Shown here: positions 1 to 9,975 of the stretch, in pieces
Numbering within the stretch: position 1 is the stretch's first letter
Layout of the letters: the number at the start of each line of letters is the position of its first letter
Notes under the pieces: model-generated
The model's database searches: none
What the model saw: only the letters and a program-made list of their open reading frames with translations
What the model was told of the DNA's origin: nothing
DNA from: Dichomitus squalens LYAD-421 SS1
Taxonomy: Eukaryota > Basidiomycota > Agaricomycetes > Polyporales > Polyporaceae
Reading direction: 5' to 3'
Assembly (NCBI RefSeq): GCF_000275845.1
Contig: NW_006766912.1
Location: 316,631 to 353,115, forward strand
DNA: 36,485 bases
Position numbers and translations under genes: made by a program

Positions 1-1240
1 TCGGCACGAAGGCACAAGACCGACGAAAGCTAGTCTTCACGCAACCAGCGACAGACTAGTCCCAATGACCAAGTTATACATTAGCAATCGGAGGGAGATA
101 CAACGCTATGGTCACTCACCTAGTCCCAATGACCAAGAGGTCGAGATGGGGACTAGGGGGCGCCTAAGGGGGTCCTTATATACTCAAGGGGCTGCTTAGC
201 AACCAAAGACAAAGCGCGAGAGCGAGGCAGTGAAGATGACAAAGGAAGAACAAAGGGCGAGAGAGAAAAGGCAAGAGCATGGTGATCACGGGAACGGAGC
301 ATGTGGCAGTGGGAACGTATCTACAGTGTCCAAACTGGGATGGGCTAAGAAAGGAAATGGTCCGAAAATGGAAGGTGGGCGTCACGGGGAGGGGAATGAG
401 CAGCAAAAAGGGGCGTCTGTCCAGCGTCCGTGACACTGTCCTAGAAACGGGACCCTGGGTAGCAGTGGCCTTCTTGGCTTGGGACTTGAACGTCTTGTAC
501 CAGTGAGGTCTGCCTGGCATAGTAAGAAGTTTTGAGTGATAGTAAGAGGTTGGAGCGCGTGGTGAGCGATCATTGAGATAGTGTAGGGAGCGAGGGATTG
601 GAGTCGACAATCGGGAGTTTTTGAAGTGAACAGTCGAGGGCAGGACTCATAGGCTGGAGCACAGTTGAAGCCGCTTCGAACTCAAAGACTTGTCATTCAT
701 GACAGAGCTGAATAATATTTTGGAGTGAGCTCTTGTTAAGTAAGCTCCGAGTGGGATGAGAATCATGTGAGAATCATGAAGTGCCCAAGAGGGACGATGT
801 GATGCCCTGGATCGGCACACATCGCGGTCAGGTGACCGTTGAGCAACAGGAGGCACTGCCACTTACGTGTTTCGCTGTGTCATTGACCCATGTCTCCTGC
901 GTCTAACAACCACTTTGGCTATCTCCTCTCCTATTTTGCCTCTGATCTCTCCATGTCCGGTCTTCTCGGGCTTTTCATTCACACACCGGAAGCTATGACT
1001 GCCACAACCTCATTCCAGCTGGTGGTGCCGCCCTGGGCTACTCGGCGCGCTTCGGAGATCGGGGTCAGGGAGGATCACTATTGACGTTTTCCCTACCTGT
1101 GCACGTCAAAGACCCATCGCAGCCAGGATCCTTCGAGCCCAAAACTTGATGCGCAATTACTCAAGTACAGGCAGGAAAGCGGAAGGAGAACAGTACCAAC
1201 GCACTCAGCAAGATACTTTGCAAACAGCCGCATCGTGATT
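1..1240. other. Gene-free left flank of the transposon
   Basis: I recognise no protein, tRNA or rRNA in this stretch. Its only clear structure is an 18-bp exact direct repeat (56-73 and 120-137). A long minus-strand open frame at 176-610 has no recognisable domain and a low-complexity Leu/Pro/Ser tail, so I do not call it a gene. The left end of the transposon that follows should lie somewhere here, but I could not match an inverted repeat to the right side. Confidence 0.5.
56..137. repeat. 18-bp direct repeat, two copies 64 bp apart
   Basis: CTAGTCCCAATGACCAAG occurs at 56-73 and again, without mismatch, at 120-137. The bases between the copies are unrelated. It could be a duplicated protein-binding site or a subterminal repeat of the neighbouring transposon. 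Its meaning is unknown. Confidence 0.8.
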
Positions 1241-1296
1241 GTAAGTGCCGTTTACTATTTCTTGTGCTGACTCATAAGATGTTGAGAATCCTGCAG
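1241..1296 (+). other. Probable 5'UTR intron of the transposase gene
   Basis: A canonical GTAAGT donor at 1241, a GCTGACT-like branch sequence near 1265 and a CTGCAG acceptor ending at 1296 define a 56-nt intron just upstream of the ATG at 1321. Its size matches the coding introns of the same gene. An alternative acceptor is the ATAAG ending at 1278. If it is real, the ATG at 1279 is not the start. Confidence 0.5.
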
Positions 1297-1320
1297 TACA
1301 TCCTTCCTACTCCCCTCACA

Positions 1321-4300
1321 ATGCCCTTGAAAGGTACCTCTACTCCGCGTCCGTTACGCAAGCTGTATGCCTGCATTGCAAGTGGATGCAAGTTCGAATC
1401 TGACAACAAGATCAGCTTTGGGCGACATCGTAACGCATGTCCTCATGCCCTCACCTCAATCACGGAGGCAGTTCTCGGAAAGCGCAAGATCAGTGGCCAG
1501 TATACAGGTCTTGTTAAGAGGGCACACCTGGAAGCCCGCACCCGAGTGAGCCTCTACTTTCCCCCTGAGATTGAAGGATGCTTGAAGGACTCACCAGCAC
1601 ATATAGATACTGCCCGAGCCATCTCCCCTTCCTCCCGCACCACAAAGTCCCCCTGCACTCTCTACTCGGTCAGGCCGACGTGTCCGCATTCCGAAGACCT
1701 GGAATGACTTCGTTCCCTCATCGCGCAGCGGACTCCCATCTCAGTATGCGGGCCATCTGGCCGAGTGCGCGCCCTCACCTCCCTTAACTGACACCCCACA
1801 ACTGCGTGACACCTCTCTCCCCATTCTCCCTTCAGGGCCTGTCTGGAATACGGAGCCTGACAGCTTCGGCATATATCGCAAATACGCCCACCGTCCGCAG
1901 CGCGATCCGGAGGTGTCCATCACACTCGAAAGTGTCTGCGACGCACCTGGCCTCAACAAACCTGCGGCACAGGACGCTCCAAAATATGCGAGCATTGCAT
2001 GGGTTGATCGCTCAGCCCCCCAGTCGTCAACTTCTACCGACAACCAGATGGATTATGGCCCGTTTGCGAATGCATCCCAGTTCCGGGTTGTCGACCATTT
2101 CTACGGGCGTTCAGACACCCACTCTCTAGATGCCCTCGATGATCTCATCTCGGTCATACAGTCCCCCGGATTCTCAGCTGCAGATCTTGTGGACTTTTCT
2201 GCGAACAGGGCTGAACACGCCCTAGATGTATGGACGAGCGACTCAAGGCCGTTTTCCGCTCAGGACGGCTGGCATCAGACATCTGTGGCGATCCCGCTCC
2301 CGCGCACCTATGCCAAGTACAAGTCAGAGGCGGGAGCTCCGAAGTTCACTGTCCCTGGAGTCGTTCATCGCCATCTTCTTGCTCTCGTCAAACTTGCAGT
2401 CCAAGATCAGAACTCGTACCTCAAAGATGTTCATCATTGGCACGCGCACCGGAAGTTTTGGATCCCGCCATCATCGCTCCCGTCATCACTTCCGTCACCC
2501 GGACCTGGACCCAGCTCATCAACATACAACTCTACTGCCTCGCAAACGACTAACCCTTCCCCAATTCGCGTCTATACCGACTGCTACAATTCGAACACTA
2601 TGCTGGACATGGAGGCAGAAATCCGCCAGAGACCGCGCGTGCCTGGAGATGCTCTCGACATGGAGTACGTTGTCCTCCAGCTACTCCTATGGTCCGATGC
2701 CACGCAACTCTCCAGCTTTGGTTCTGCCGCTCTGTGGCCCATTTATCTGTACTTCGGAAACCTTTCAAAGTACTTCCGTGGTCGCCCAACCGAGTTCATG
2801 GCACATCATCTGGCTTATATCCCTGGGGTAAGTCTTCCTCTCCTTCACGATGTAGCGCACGGCTCGAACTAGAGCCCATCAAGTTGGCTCCTGCTGCTGT
2901 ATGAATATCTTTATACTGACTTCGGCTCTAGCTCCCAGATGTCCTAAAATACTTCTACATGGCCACCTACGGCAAGTCACCCAGTGCCGACGAGCTCAAG
3001 TTCTGCAAGCGGGAGCTTTTCCAGCAAATCTGGCTCCTCCTCCTAGATGAAGACTTCATGCAAGCGTTTGAACACGGTATCGTGCTGACATGTGGCGATG
3101 GGGTACTGCGGCGACTTTTTCCGCGGTTCTTCACGTACTCAGCAGATTATCCTGAGAAGTAAGTAGAAAGCCCGTGTTGTCATGCACATATACTGACAAG
3201 CCTTCAGAGTGCTTATTGCGGCACTACGGCCGCTCGCGCGATGTCTTTGCCCTCGCTGCCTCACCCCGAAGGACAAAGTTTCCGAGGCTGGCACCAAATC
3301 CGATGACCGCCGCTGCACACATACACGCCAAGACACCACATCACTTCGAGAAGACATTCATTGGGCACGGAAGAATCTTTTCAAGGGTTATTCTATTGCA
3401 GGGAAACGTGTCAAATCATGGCTGGATGCGGAGTCTTTGACGCCCATTCAGGTACGTGCTCTTGATCAAGTCTAATCATACCAGACTGAGTGTTCGGTAA
3501 TTGACAGAGCGCATTCTCGGTACGATTTGCGGGCCATGGCGTAAACTTCTATGATATGCTTGCTCCTGACTTGATGCACGAGTTTGAGCTCGGCGTCTGG
3601 AAAGGAATCTTTACTCACCTAATGCGAATGCTTGCGGAGAAGGGTGGCGGCGCTGTTGAAGAATTCAATAGTCGGTAAGACATGTTCAGTCAGGCATCCA
3701 GCTGTGTCTAATATTGATATAGAATGCGACGTATGCCGACATTTGGGCGTGACCGCATTCGGCGATTCTCGCATGACGTTGCCTCCCGCAAGCGTCTTGC
3801 AGCCCGTGATTATGAAGCCTTCTTGATTGTTAGTAATCTCCTGTCATTTAATTTGCTTGTCTGATGCTTGTGCTTAGACAATGATGCCTGCTTTGGAAGG
3901 TCTCCTTGACCTCCCAGATGACCAGACAGTTGCGGACCTTCTATTTGAACTCGCCAATTGGCATGCTCTAGCCAAACTCCGACTACACACCACTATCACA
4001 ATCAATATCTTCCGCGCAGCAACAAAGCACATGTATGATGTGATTCGGACATTCGCTAACAAGATATGCCTCCGGTACCAGACAAAGGAGCTCTCATCAG
4101 AAGCCACAGCACGAGTGCGACGGGCGAAAGCCACGAACGTACACACCCTAACTTCCAGCACCCGCAGGCCTATCGCATTTACGGTCCATCACACCTACAA
4201 GTTTCATAGCTTAGGCGACTACCCCAACCACATTGAACGGTCTGGATCAGCGGACAACTACAATACACAAGTTGTGAGTACCATTACTGTTGTCTCGCTG

Positions 4301-6193
4301 GCTAGCAACTGTATGGGGCTTCATGGACAGCGCTGCATCTGTGGCCATGCCACAGCTAACGTCCACCTGGACGAGTGCTCATGAGGGGATCAGGGAAGGA
4401 CAGACGGAAGTTGTGAGAGTGTACAACGGACGTCTGGACTGAGACATTGAGCGAGTTCAAACGAGACACATCGAGTTCGTTCAGGACTGCTGAGACAATC
4501 TTCACGGTCTCGCGCACCAGGAGGCGTGTCATCAGAACATATTCATGGTGTCATTGACGATAGCTGATACACATATAACAGGGTGAGCTTGAACATCGGC
4601 ATGTGAAGCGGTTCTATGCTCGAACAAACAGGGTTGCTTACAAGCTGCAAATTGCCCGAAAAGAGCGGAATCGGTCCCTTCTGGCCTCAATCCGGGCAAA
4701 GGACTCATTTCGGCCCCTCTCTGCACTCAAGGAGGACCGAAAACGTGCCAAGATCGCATCTGCTGAGGCGAACGCACGTTCCGTTCACTCGCACTCTAGA
4801 ACACGTCCTGACGCACCTGTCTCATCTCCCCATCTGAACATCACGACATCGAGAGGTCTCAACGGGATGGCTTTCATCTATGGACTTGGTTGGAGGATCA
4901 CGAGGCTGACGTTGCAACCAAGGTAAGACAATATCTTGAGTACCATTTATTACAGCTTACATGTCCACCTGCAGAACTTCATCACACTTCTCCGCGACCA
5001 TTTGGTCATGCGATTTATTGGGCCAGACGCAGAGCCGGAGGATGGGTTTACCGAGAAACATACTAACGGGATACAGATATGCAATGACCGCTTATACCGC
5101 CACAAGACAATCCGCATCAACCATACAACGTACGACATGCGTCGCGAGCAAGACAACATCAATCCGCGCACTCACGCAGATATCATGCTTCTTTCATCCG
5201 ACTCCGATGTCCACCCCTTTTGGTACGCACGTGTCCTCGACATTTACCATGCCAATGTACGCTACACTGGACCAGGATCTACACACGCAATGCAGGAATG
5301 GCAGCGCATCGACTTTGTTTGGGTGCGCTGGTTTGAGCACGACCTTTCGTACCAGGCCGGTTTTCAGCACCGCCGTCTCCCCCGTTTGCAGTTCATGGAT
5401 GCAGACGATCCTAACAACATACCATTTAGCTTTGTAAATCCTGACGACATTATACAGGCCGCATACCTTATTCCCGCATTCGAACATGGTGGAACAACAC
5501 ATCTCCTTGGGACCTCAAAACTGGCGCGCCGACTCAAGGACGATGGTGATGACTGTGATTACTGGTGCTACTTCTATGTCTTCATGTAGGTATATGCTAA
5601 AACATGTTCGATTCGGACTGACACGCTCTGCTTGCAGGTGGGCCAACCGTGACATCTACATGCGTCACCTTGGTGGTGGCATCGGGCATCGGGGCACAGG
5701 CGTGAGTGTTGAAGACTCGCAAAGACATGCCGTTCGCCTCTCTCGACGTGGGCGCGCTCACAAGCAGCAAACCGGCGCGCGAACCGGAAACGAAGCCCGG
5801 CCTCTCGCTCAAGAAAGTAGTGATGAGTCGGATGTCGTCTCGTATGCGAGCGCCTCCGATCCTGAGCCGGACGAGGATACAACTGCCGATTTCAATGACA
5901 ACTCTCACTCCGCAGTAGACGTGGATATGGGCTCAGATGATAGGGAGGGCACAAGGTACGAGTATAGTAGTTTCGTCAAAGAAGGCGACAATGCTTCAAG
6001 TGCAGAGTCTGCCGGCCATGACAGTGAGTGGGAGTGGGAGGCAGCAGAGGACACGGATGCAGAGGCAGACGATGGTGATGGGGACGAGGGTAATGGCAGC
6101 GAGAGTGATTCTAGTGTCTCAGATTCAGACGAGGAGTTTGATAATGGCCCGGTAGACACCATATATGCTGCCGAGGGCTTTGCCCCTCTCTAG
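1321..6193 (+). pseudogene. Plavaka-type transposase gene, ten exons, one frameshift
   Basis: This is the transposase of a Plavaka DNA transposon, relatives of the KDZ elements found in Agaricomycetes. Exons: 1321-1545, 1607-2827, 2932-3158, 3208-3451, 3508-3674, 3723-3828, 3878-4273, 4582-4922, 4975-5585, 5638-6193, about 1,364 codons. Residues 18-40 hold a zinc-finger-like C-x4-C-x12-H-x3-C. Family blocks I recognise, in order: DSFGIYRKYAHRP, WSDATQLSSFG, LPDVLKYFYMATYGK, CPRCLTPKDKV, DLMHEFELGVWK, PTFGRDRIRRF, WHALAKLRLHT, GELEHRHVKRFYART, NRLYRHKTIRINHTTYDMRR-like text, HPFWYARVLDIYH and GGGIGHRG. The aspartates and glutamate in the WSD, DLMHE and GELEH blocks are candidate catalytic acids; that is inference. 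The C-terminus is a long Asp/Glu/Ser tract. Summed exon length is one base short of a multiple of three, because the frame shifts between 4812 and 4840, and no intron can explain it. Otherwise the gene looks intact, so it decayed recently or carries a sequence error. Confidence 0.92.
4812..4840 (+). other. Frameshift in the Plavaka transposase
   Basis: The reading frame that starts at the GELEHR block (4582) stays open but loses family resemblance here. The resemblance resumes in another frame with HHDIERSQRDGFHLWTWLED, which leads correctly into the donor at 4923 and the next exon. The new frame has a stop at 4809. No AG acceptor lies between 4811 and 4839, so splicing cannot join the two frames. 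A one-base deletion or equivalent indel is the simplest reading. Confidence 0.75.
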
Positions 6194-7691
6194 AACCTGC
6201 ACATGCTATCTTGAATCTCTTTCAATAGATGATATGAATCAGCAGGGCAACAATGATGTCTATCTACTATTGTCAGGAGTGGGAACAATCAACTTAGAAC
6301 AATGCGCCAGGTTCGATCACGGTAAGCGCCGACTTACCATATACAGACAGCCAGTAGACAGATTTCTGTGCAGCCTCCTGAGGCAAGGGAAGTTTGGGGA
6401 AGGGTTTGGAAGCTATAAAGAGAAAAAGAGAGCTGTGTTGTATAGTAACATGAAGGAACCTAGATTGGCACCCTCCTTGTGAGGCCCATACATTGACTTG
6501 CAACGTACACTACATGGGCGTCTCGATTTCGATGCGCCATACGACAAGTAGATAAGGCGGAGGTTCAAAAAGACATCCATAACAGGCAGGGAAGGCGCTT
6601 AGATGGGCAACCCATTGCGCCCACTCATTGTCGGGATTCATCTGGGCTGCTGCTCACCTGCCAGATTCCGTCAGGCGAGATGCGAGTTGGCCGGACTCAG
6701 GGGGCGCTCACGGTTTCCGGTAAGGGTAGGCCGGCTTCGAGCGCCGTGGCCGTGGCTGACCATGGTTTGCTTGATTTGCTGATGCCAACGCGCCTGTGTT
6801 CTCAATTGCCGCCCGCTCTTCCACACCAGGACTGCGAAGAGGAAGGGTTCTCATGACAACGCAGTGAGGGTTGTGACTGGAGAAATGCTGAGGCCAGGTT
6901 CTCAGATTGAATTGTAGGACGTTGAGGGTGTATCTGTCGAATGCCTCGATCCCCTGCCCGCCAGCCGGCCTTGGCGAACGGGCTGTCCTACTATGTAGCA
7001 ACAAAAGCTTGTAAAGACAGCAATCGGGGAAACAGTGAGCGCTTCTGTCATTCGACTCCGCCTGAGCCTCCCGACGATCAAGAGGGGGCCCGAGTGCACA
7101 TGTTCTCTTGATTCTACCAGAATCGCGGCTCGGGATTCTCCTTCCCAACTATGTCTGTTATCGTTCCCTCGAACGAGTACATGGCACATTGAGGACGGAT
7201 GCTAGCCGGGCCCATGCGCACAGTCATCTTCCCGCCTCTAGTTTGCTGAACACACATAAATTCCGGATAAAACTGAAGCAGAATCGCGAAATAGGATGTC
7301 TTCGCCAGGATCGCCCACAGGGCCCTACCTATGCACTCTCTCTACCGGAGCAAGGTACGCAAGCCGGTCGCATACACATACAAGTACAAATACAGACATT
7401 TCGACAATCTGGCTGCAAGCTCAGTGCGGACGAGGCCCGTCATGTTTGGTGTTTGCGTGCTTGACTGAGAGTCTAATTCTGGTGTCGTTAACTGCGAATG
7501 AAGCAAAATATATAACACAGAGTTACATAGATGCTGAGCCGGCCATGTAAATAGAACTACGTGGAACCGATACCGGTCTGTGTGCAAACCGTTCATGAGC
7601 TCTATATTCCATCTTTCAGACGATATCCAGTGAGGGTCATCGATTCACTTCCATAGACTCGTGCCGCGTAGTCACTACTCACTCATGATCC
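6194..7691. other. Gene-free stretch right of the transposon
   Basis: I see no credible coding exon, tRNA or rRNA in this 1.5-kb stretch. It should contain the right end of the Plavaka element, which I could not identify. The GGTTCGATC at about 6310 resembles a tRNA T-loop but has no matching arms around it. Confidence 0.5.
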
Positions 7692-8270
7692 TCAGGCAGC
7701 TTCTATCCCTTTTGTTGACAGGGCGGAATCCGTCGCAGTCTGCCCCAACACGATCGTCTCCTCGATCTGCTGCTTCGTCATCTTCTCCAACAGCCCTTCC
7801 AACCGGGCATAGTCCTCCTCCAGATGTTCCAGCTGCGCTCTCAGCAGCACGTTCTCCGCGCGGAGCTCCGGTTCGAGCGCCGCCCGTCGCCTGATCTCGT
7901 CGTCCATCCGTCCATCTCGCTCCGTCAGCACATGGATCTGCTTCTTCCAGCGTTCGACTTCCCGCTCAAGCAGACGGATGCGCTCCTCGTACGTCGCTTT
8001 GATCATGGCGACACCGTCGTGGGTTTGCGTCTCTGCGAGCGCCGCACGCTCAGCGAGCTCGTTGTTCTCCTTGGTGACCTCTGACGCGTGCGAGGACGCT
8101 TTGGAGTAGAGGTCGCGGAAGAGGTCGCGATCTTTCTCGGCTTCTGCCCTGCGTCTCTGTAGCTCTTCGTTCGTCGCGCGGAGCTGCGCAAGGGTCTGCT
8201 CCCACTGTTCTGGGGTGGTAGGAGGTCGGGCGGATACCGCCGCCGCCCCAGACGTCGGTACTGATGACAT
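7692..8270 (-). CDS. Small coiled-coil protein, 192 aa
   Basis: A single intronless exon running from an ATG at 8270 to a TGA at 7692. After about 20 Ser/Ala/Pro-rich residues, nearly the whole protein is charged and heptad-like: repeated Glu, Arg, Lys, Leu and Gln without Pro, from about residue 22 to 175. Blocks such as IRLLEREVERWKKQIHVL and ENVLLRAQLEHLEEDYARL show the a/d leucine pattern of a long parallel coiled coil. There is no signal peptide and no membrane segment. I do not recognise a named family. It could be a cytoskeletal, centrosomal or transcription-factor partner, but nothing in the sequence decides. It is a real gene rather than chance, because a 192-codon uninterrupted amphipathic repeat is unlikely by accident. 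The neighbouring gene in this direction is the transposon. Confidence 0.72.
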   Translation of the reverse strand: MSSVPTSGAAAVSARPPTTPEQWEQTLAQLRATNEELQRRRAEAEKDRDLFRDLYSKASSHASEVTKENNELAERAALAETQTHDGVAMIKATYEERIRLLEREVERWKKQIHVLTERDGRMDDEIRRRAALEPELRAENVLLRAQLEHLEEDYARLEGLLEKMTKQQIEETIVLGQTATDSALSTKGIEAA

Positions 8271-8809
8271 CACAGGAGCAATACACTATCGCAACTCTTC
8301 ATTCACAAGTATCTTCAAATAATTGCAAACATTTCTCACCTGGATGGTTCGGGTTCTTATGAGATGACGTTATTCAAAAGTGTAGGCTGCGACGGCGAAG
8401 GACAAGTAGGATGTAACTGTGTCCGGAGCCTTTAACGAAACAAAATGCACCTACGGTTCCATGGACAGTGACATCGCCAAGTATCAGCATATTTCGCGTC
8501 TATATCTTGTCTTAACAGGACTTACTGAGCGGACGTGTCCCGAATGACACTGCGAGGGAGAAGCACGTATGGAGGCGCCCGTGATGGTGTTTGCGCGGAC
8601 GTTGAATACAGCCGTCAGGCGTCTACTATAATGCTTCTTTGCGTCTTTGATCCTTGCGATGTCGCAAGGAGGCCTCAACAGCAATGTCCCTTCATCCACC
8701 ACGCTTCTGGTGGCCGTGGTCCGCCCGGGCCGCCGCCGGAATACATGCAGGAAGTAGCTCCAGGTGACCAGGAACCCGATCGTGCATAGGACACTCCGGA
8801 ATGTATGTA
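8271..8809. other. Intergenic, upstream of the coiled-coil gene
   Basis: This holds the presumed promoter of the minus-strand coiled-coil gene and ends at the MITE. A minus-strand frame around 8484-8800 encodes a short hydrophobic stretch followed by Arg-rich sequence. It has no recognisable family and I do not call it. No convincing TATA box was found. Confidence 0.4.
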
Positions 8810-9262
8810 CAGTCGACACCCTCTTAACCCATAGCCCTCGGGACAGGCCCAAATATATGGGTTTTGAGGGGTTATGGGCTACCGGAACTTTAGCGCCTTC
8901 TAAGCGCCCTGATAAGTCCCAGTTAGCGAGCGCTGAACAGGCGTCTACTGACCCTTCGAGGGAGCGCTATGGGATTTCGAACACACTAAGCTACCCACAA
9001 TGTGGTTGAAGCATGGATGGATGCTGGGAGGACACAAGGAAGCATGTATCAAGTACTTTGTGGGTTATTGATGAGCGAAATCTCAATGTGACCACTATTA
9101 CCGTATGGGTTTTGAGCCCTAGAAGGCTATGGGTTATGGGGTACTGGGGACCTATGGGTTATGGGGTCGAATTCCCCCTATCCCGACTTGGGAAAGCCAA
9201 AATCCTATGGGTTTTTAGAGTTTATGGGTTACCAGGGGTATGGGTTAGGAGGGTGTCGACTG
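8810..9262. mobile_element. MITE, 453 bp, TIRs ~28 bp, TA target duplication
   Basis: The left end begins CAGTCGACACCCTCTTAACC at 8810. The reverse complement of the right end begins CAGTCGACACCCTCCTAACC at 9262, and the similarity continues for about 28 bp with few mismatches (8810-8837 against 9235-9262). Both outer ends touch a TA dinucleotide (8808-8809 and 9263-9264), the duplication expected of Tc1/mariner/pogo-type elements. The interior has no coding capacity but repeats ATGGGTT about eight times, mostly in the right half (9104-9247), which looks like subterminal transposase-binding repeats. It is non-autonomous. A hAT element would give an 8-bp duplication, which is not seen. Confidence 0.85.
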
Positions 9263-9975
9263 TAGAGTATACGCGAGCCTGAGCGCGCGGCGCGGATGAC
9301 AATTCGGTGCGAGAGGCATGCAGAGAACCACACGCCTTCAGTGCGCCAGAAGTCTCAGAGAGACATGTATGCGCGTTGTAGCCCAAAATTCGGCTGCGAA
9401 AATGCGTATGATTTCTTGGCGTCGCATCCATCAATTGTATGGTCGTTACTTTGGCGCCCTCGCTGGTTCACTGTATGTCTACTAATGCAAGGGCGAGTAT
9501 TTGTAGAGTATGCCTGCTTCGACTCTTTTACGTGGTCGACATCCTGACTACTTACCCCACATAGCACCGATTAAATAGGCTGAAGAGTTCGGGTACCCGC
9601 CGAACTTCCCCATCAAATCAGCTGATTACCCCTGTCCACGACTCATTACGCCTCCTTGCACTTCTCCATCAATTCGCACTACATAAAGTCACGGAAGTCA
9701 AATGACTTCCGAGCTCGACAAGCCGGCCTCCGCAGTCTGAGCCCGCCAGGGACACACAGCCGCCTCCCGCCCGAATGTCCGGGCCTGACCTCTTCTGCCC
9801 TGGCACGCGCCTCCCCGACAATCTACCGCTGCGACGCCTTTCGCCAAGCAGGATCATAATTTGTTATGCCTTCGATCTCCAGAGGCGTTGCTGAATAAAT
9901 ACTGTGCTCTCGACGCGTCAACCCGACTTCCCTTGCAGTCGAGTTCTACCGTCCCGTACTCTTCGGTCTCCAAGT
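9263..9975 (+). promoter_or_regulatory. Upstream region of the GH115 gene
   Basis: This is the 0.7 kb between the MITE and the GH115 start. It contains a perfect 20-bp palindrome at 9692-9711, an AT-rich GAATAAATA at about 9892 that could serve as a TATA-like element 80 bp before the ATG, and a pyrimidine-rich leader. I see no coding exon. Confidence 0.5.
9692..9711. promoter_or_regulatory. Perfect 20-bp palindrome, CGG-N14-CCG
   Basis: CGGAAGTCAAATGACTTCCG reads the same on both strands and lies 265 bp upstream of the GH115 start codon. Inverted CGG triplets at fixed spacing are the usual target form of dimeric Zn2Cys6 fungal transcription factors, and the core also contains TGACTT. A regulatory role for GH115 is inference from position. 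Confidence 0.5.

Larger units (their letters stand above)
1241..6193 (+). mobile_element. Plavaka-type DNA transposon (ends not located)
   Basis: The element is defined by its transposase gene. I could not find terminal inverted repeats or a target-site duplication by eye between 1-1240 and 6194-7690, so the true ends are unknown and the element is longer than the coordinates given. Confidence 0.7.

Noticed and set aside
176..610. 144-codon minus-strand open frame
   Set aside because: No domain, Leu/Pro/Ser low-complexity tail, overlapping frames on both strands and no splice logic. An N-terminal part from about 510 could be a real first exon of a gene leaving the window, but I cannot support it.
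6300..6330. GGTTCGATC resembling a tRNA T-loop
   Set aside because: No acceptor, D or anticodon arms can be folded around it.
8810..8850. TAACCC runs as interstitial telomere repeats
   Set aside because: The motif is not tandem and belongs to the MITE terminal inverted repeat.
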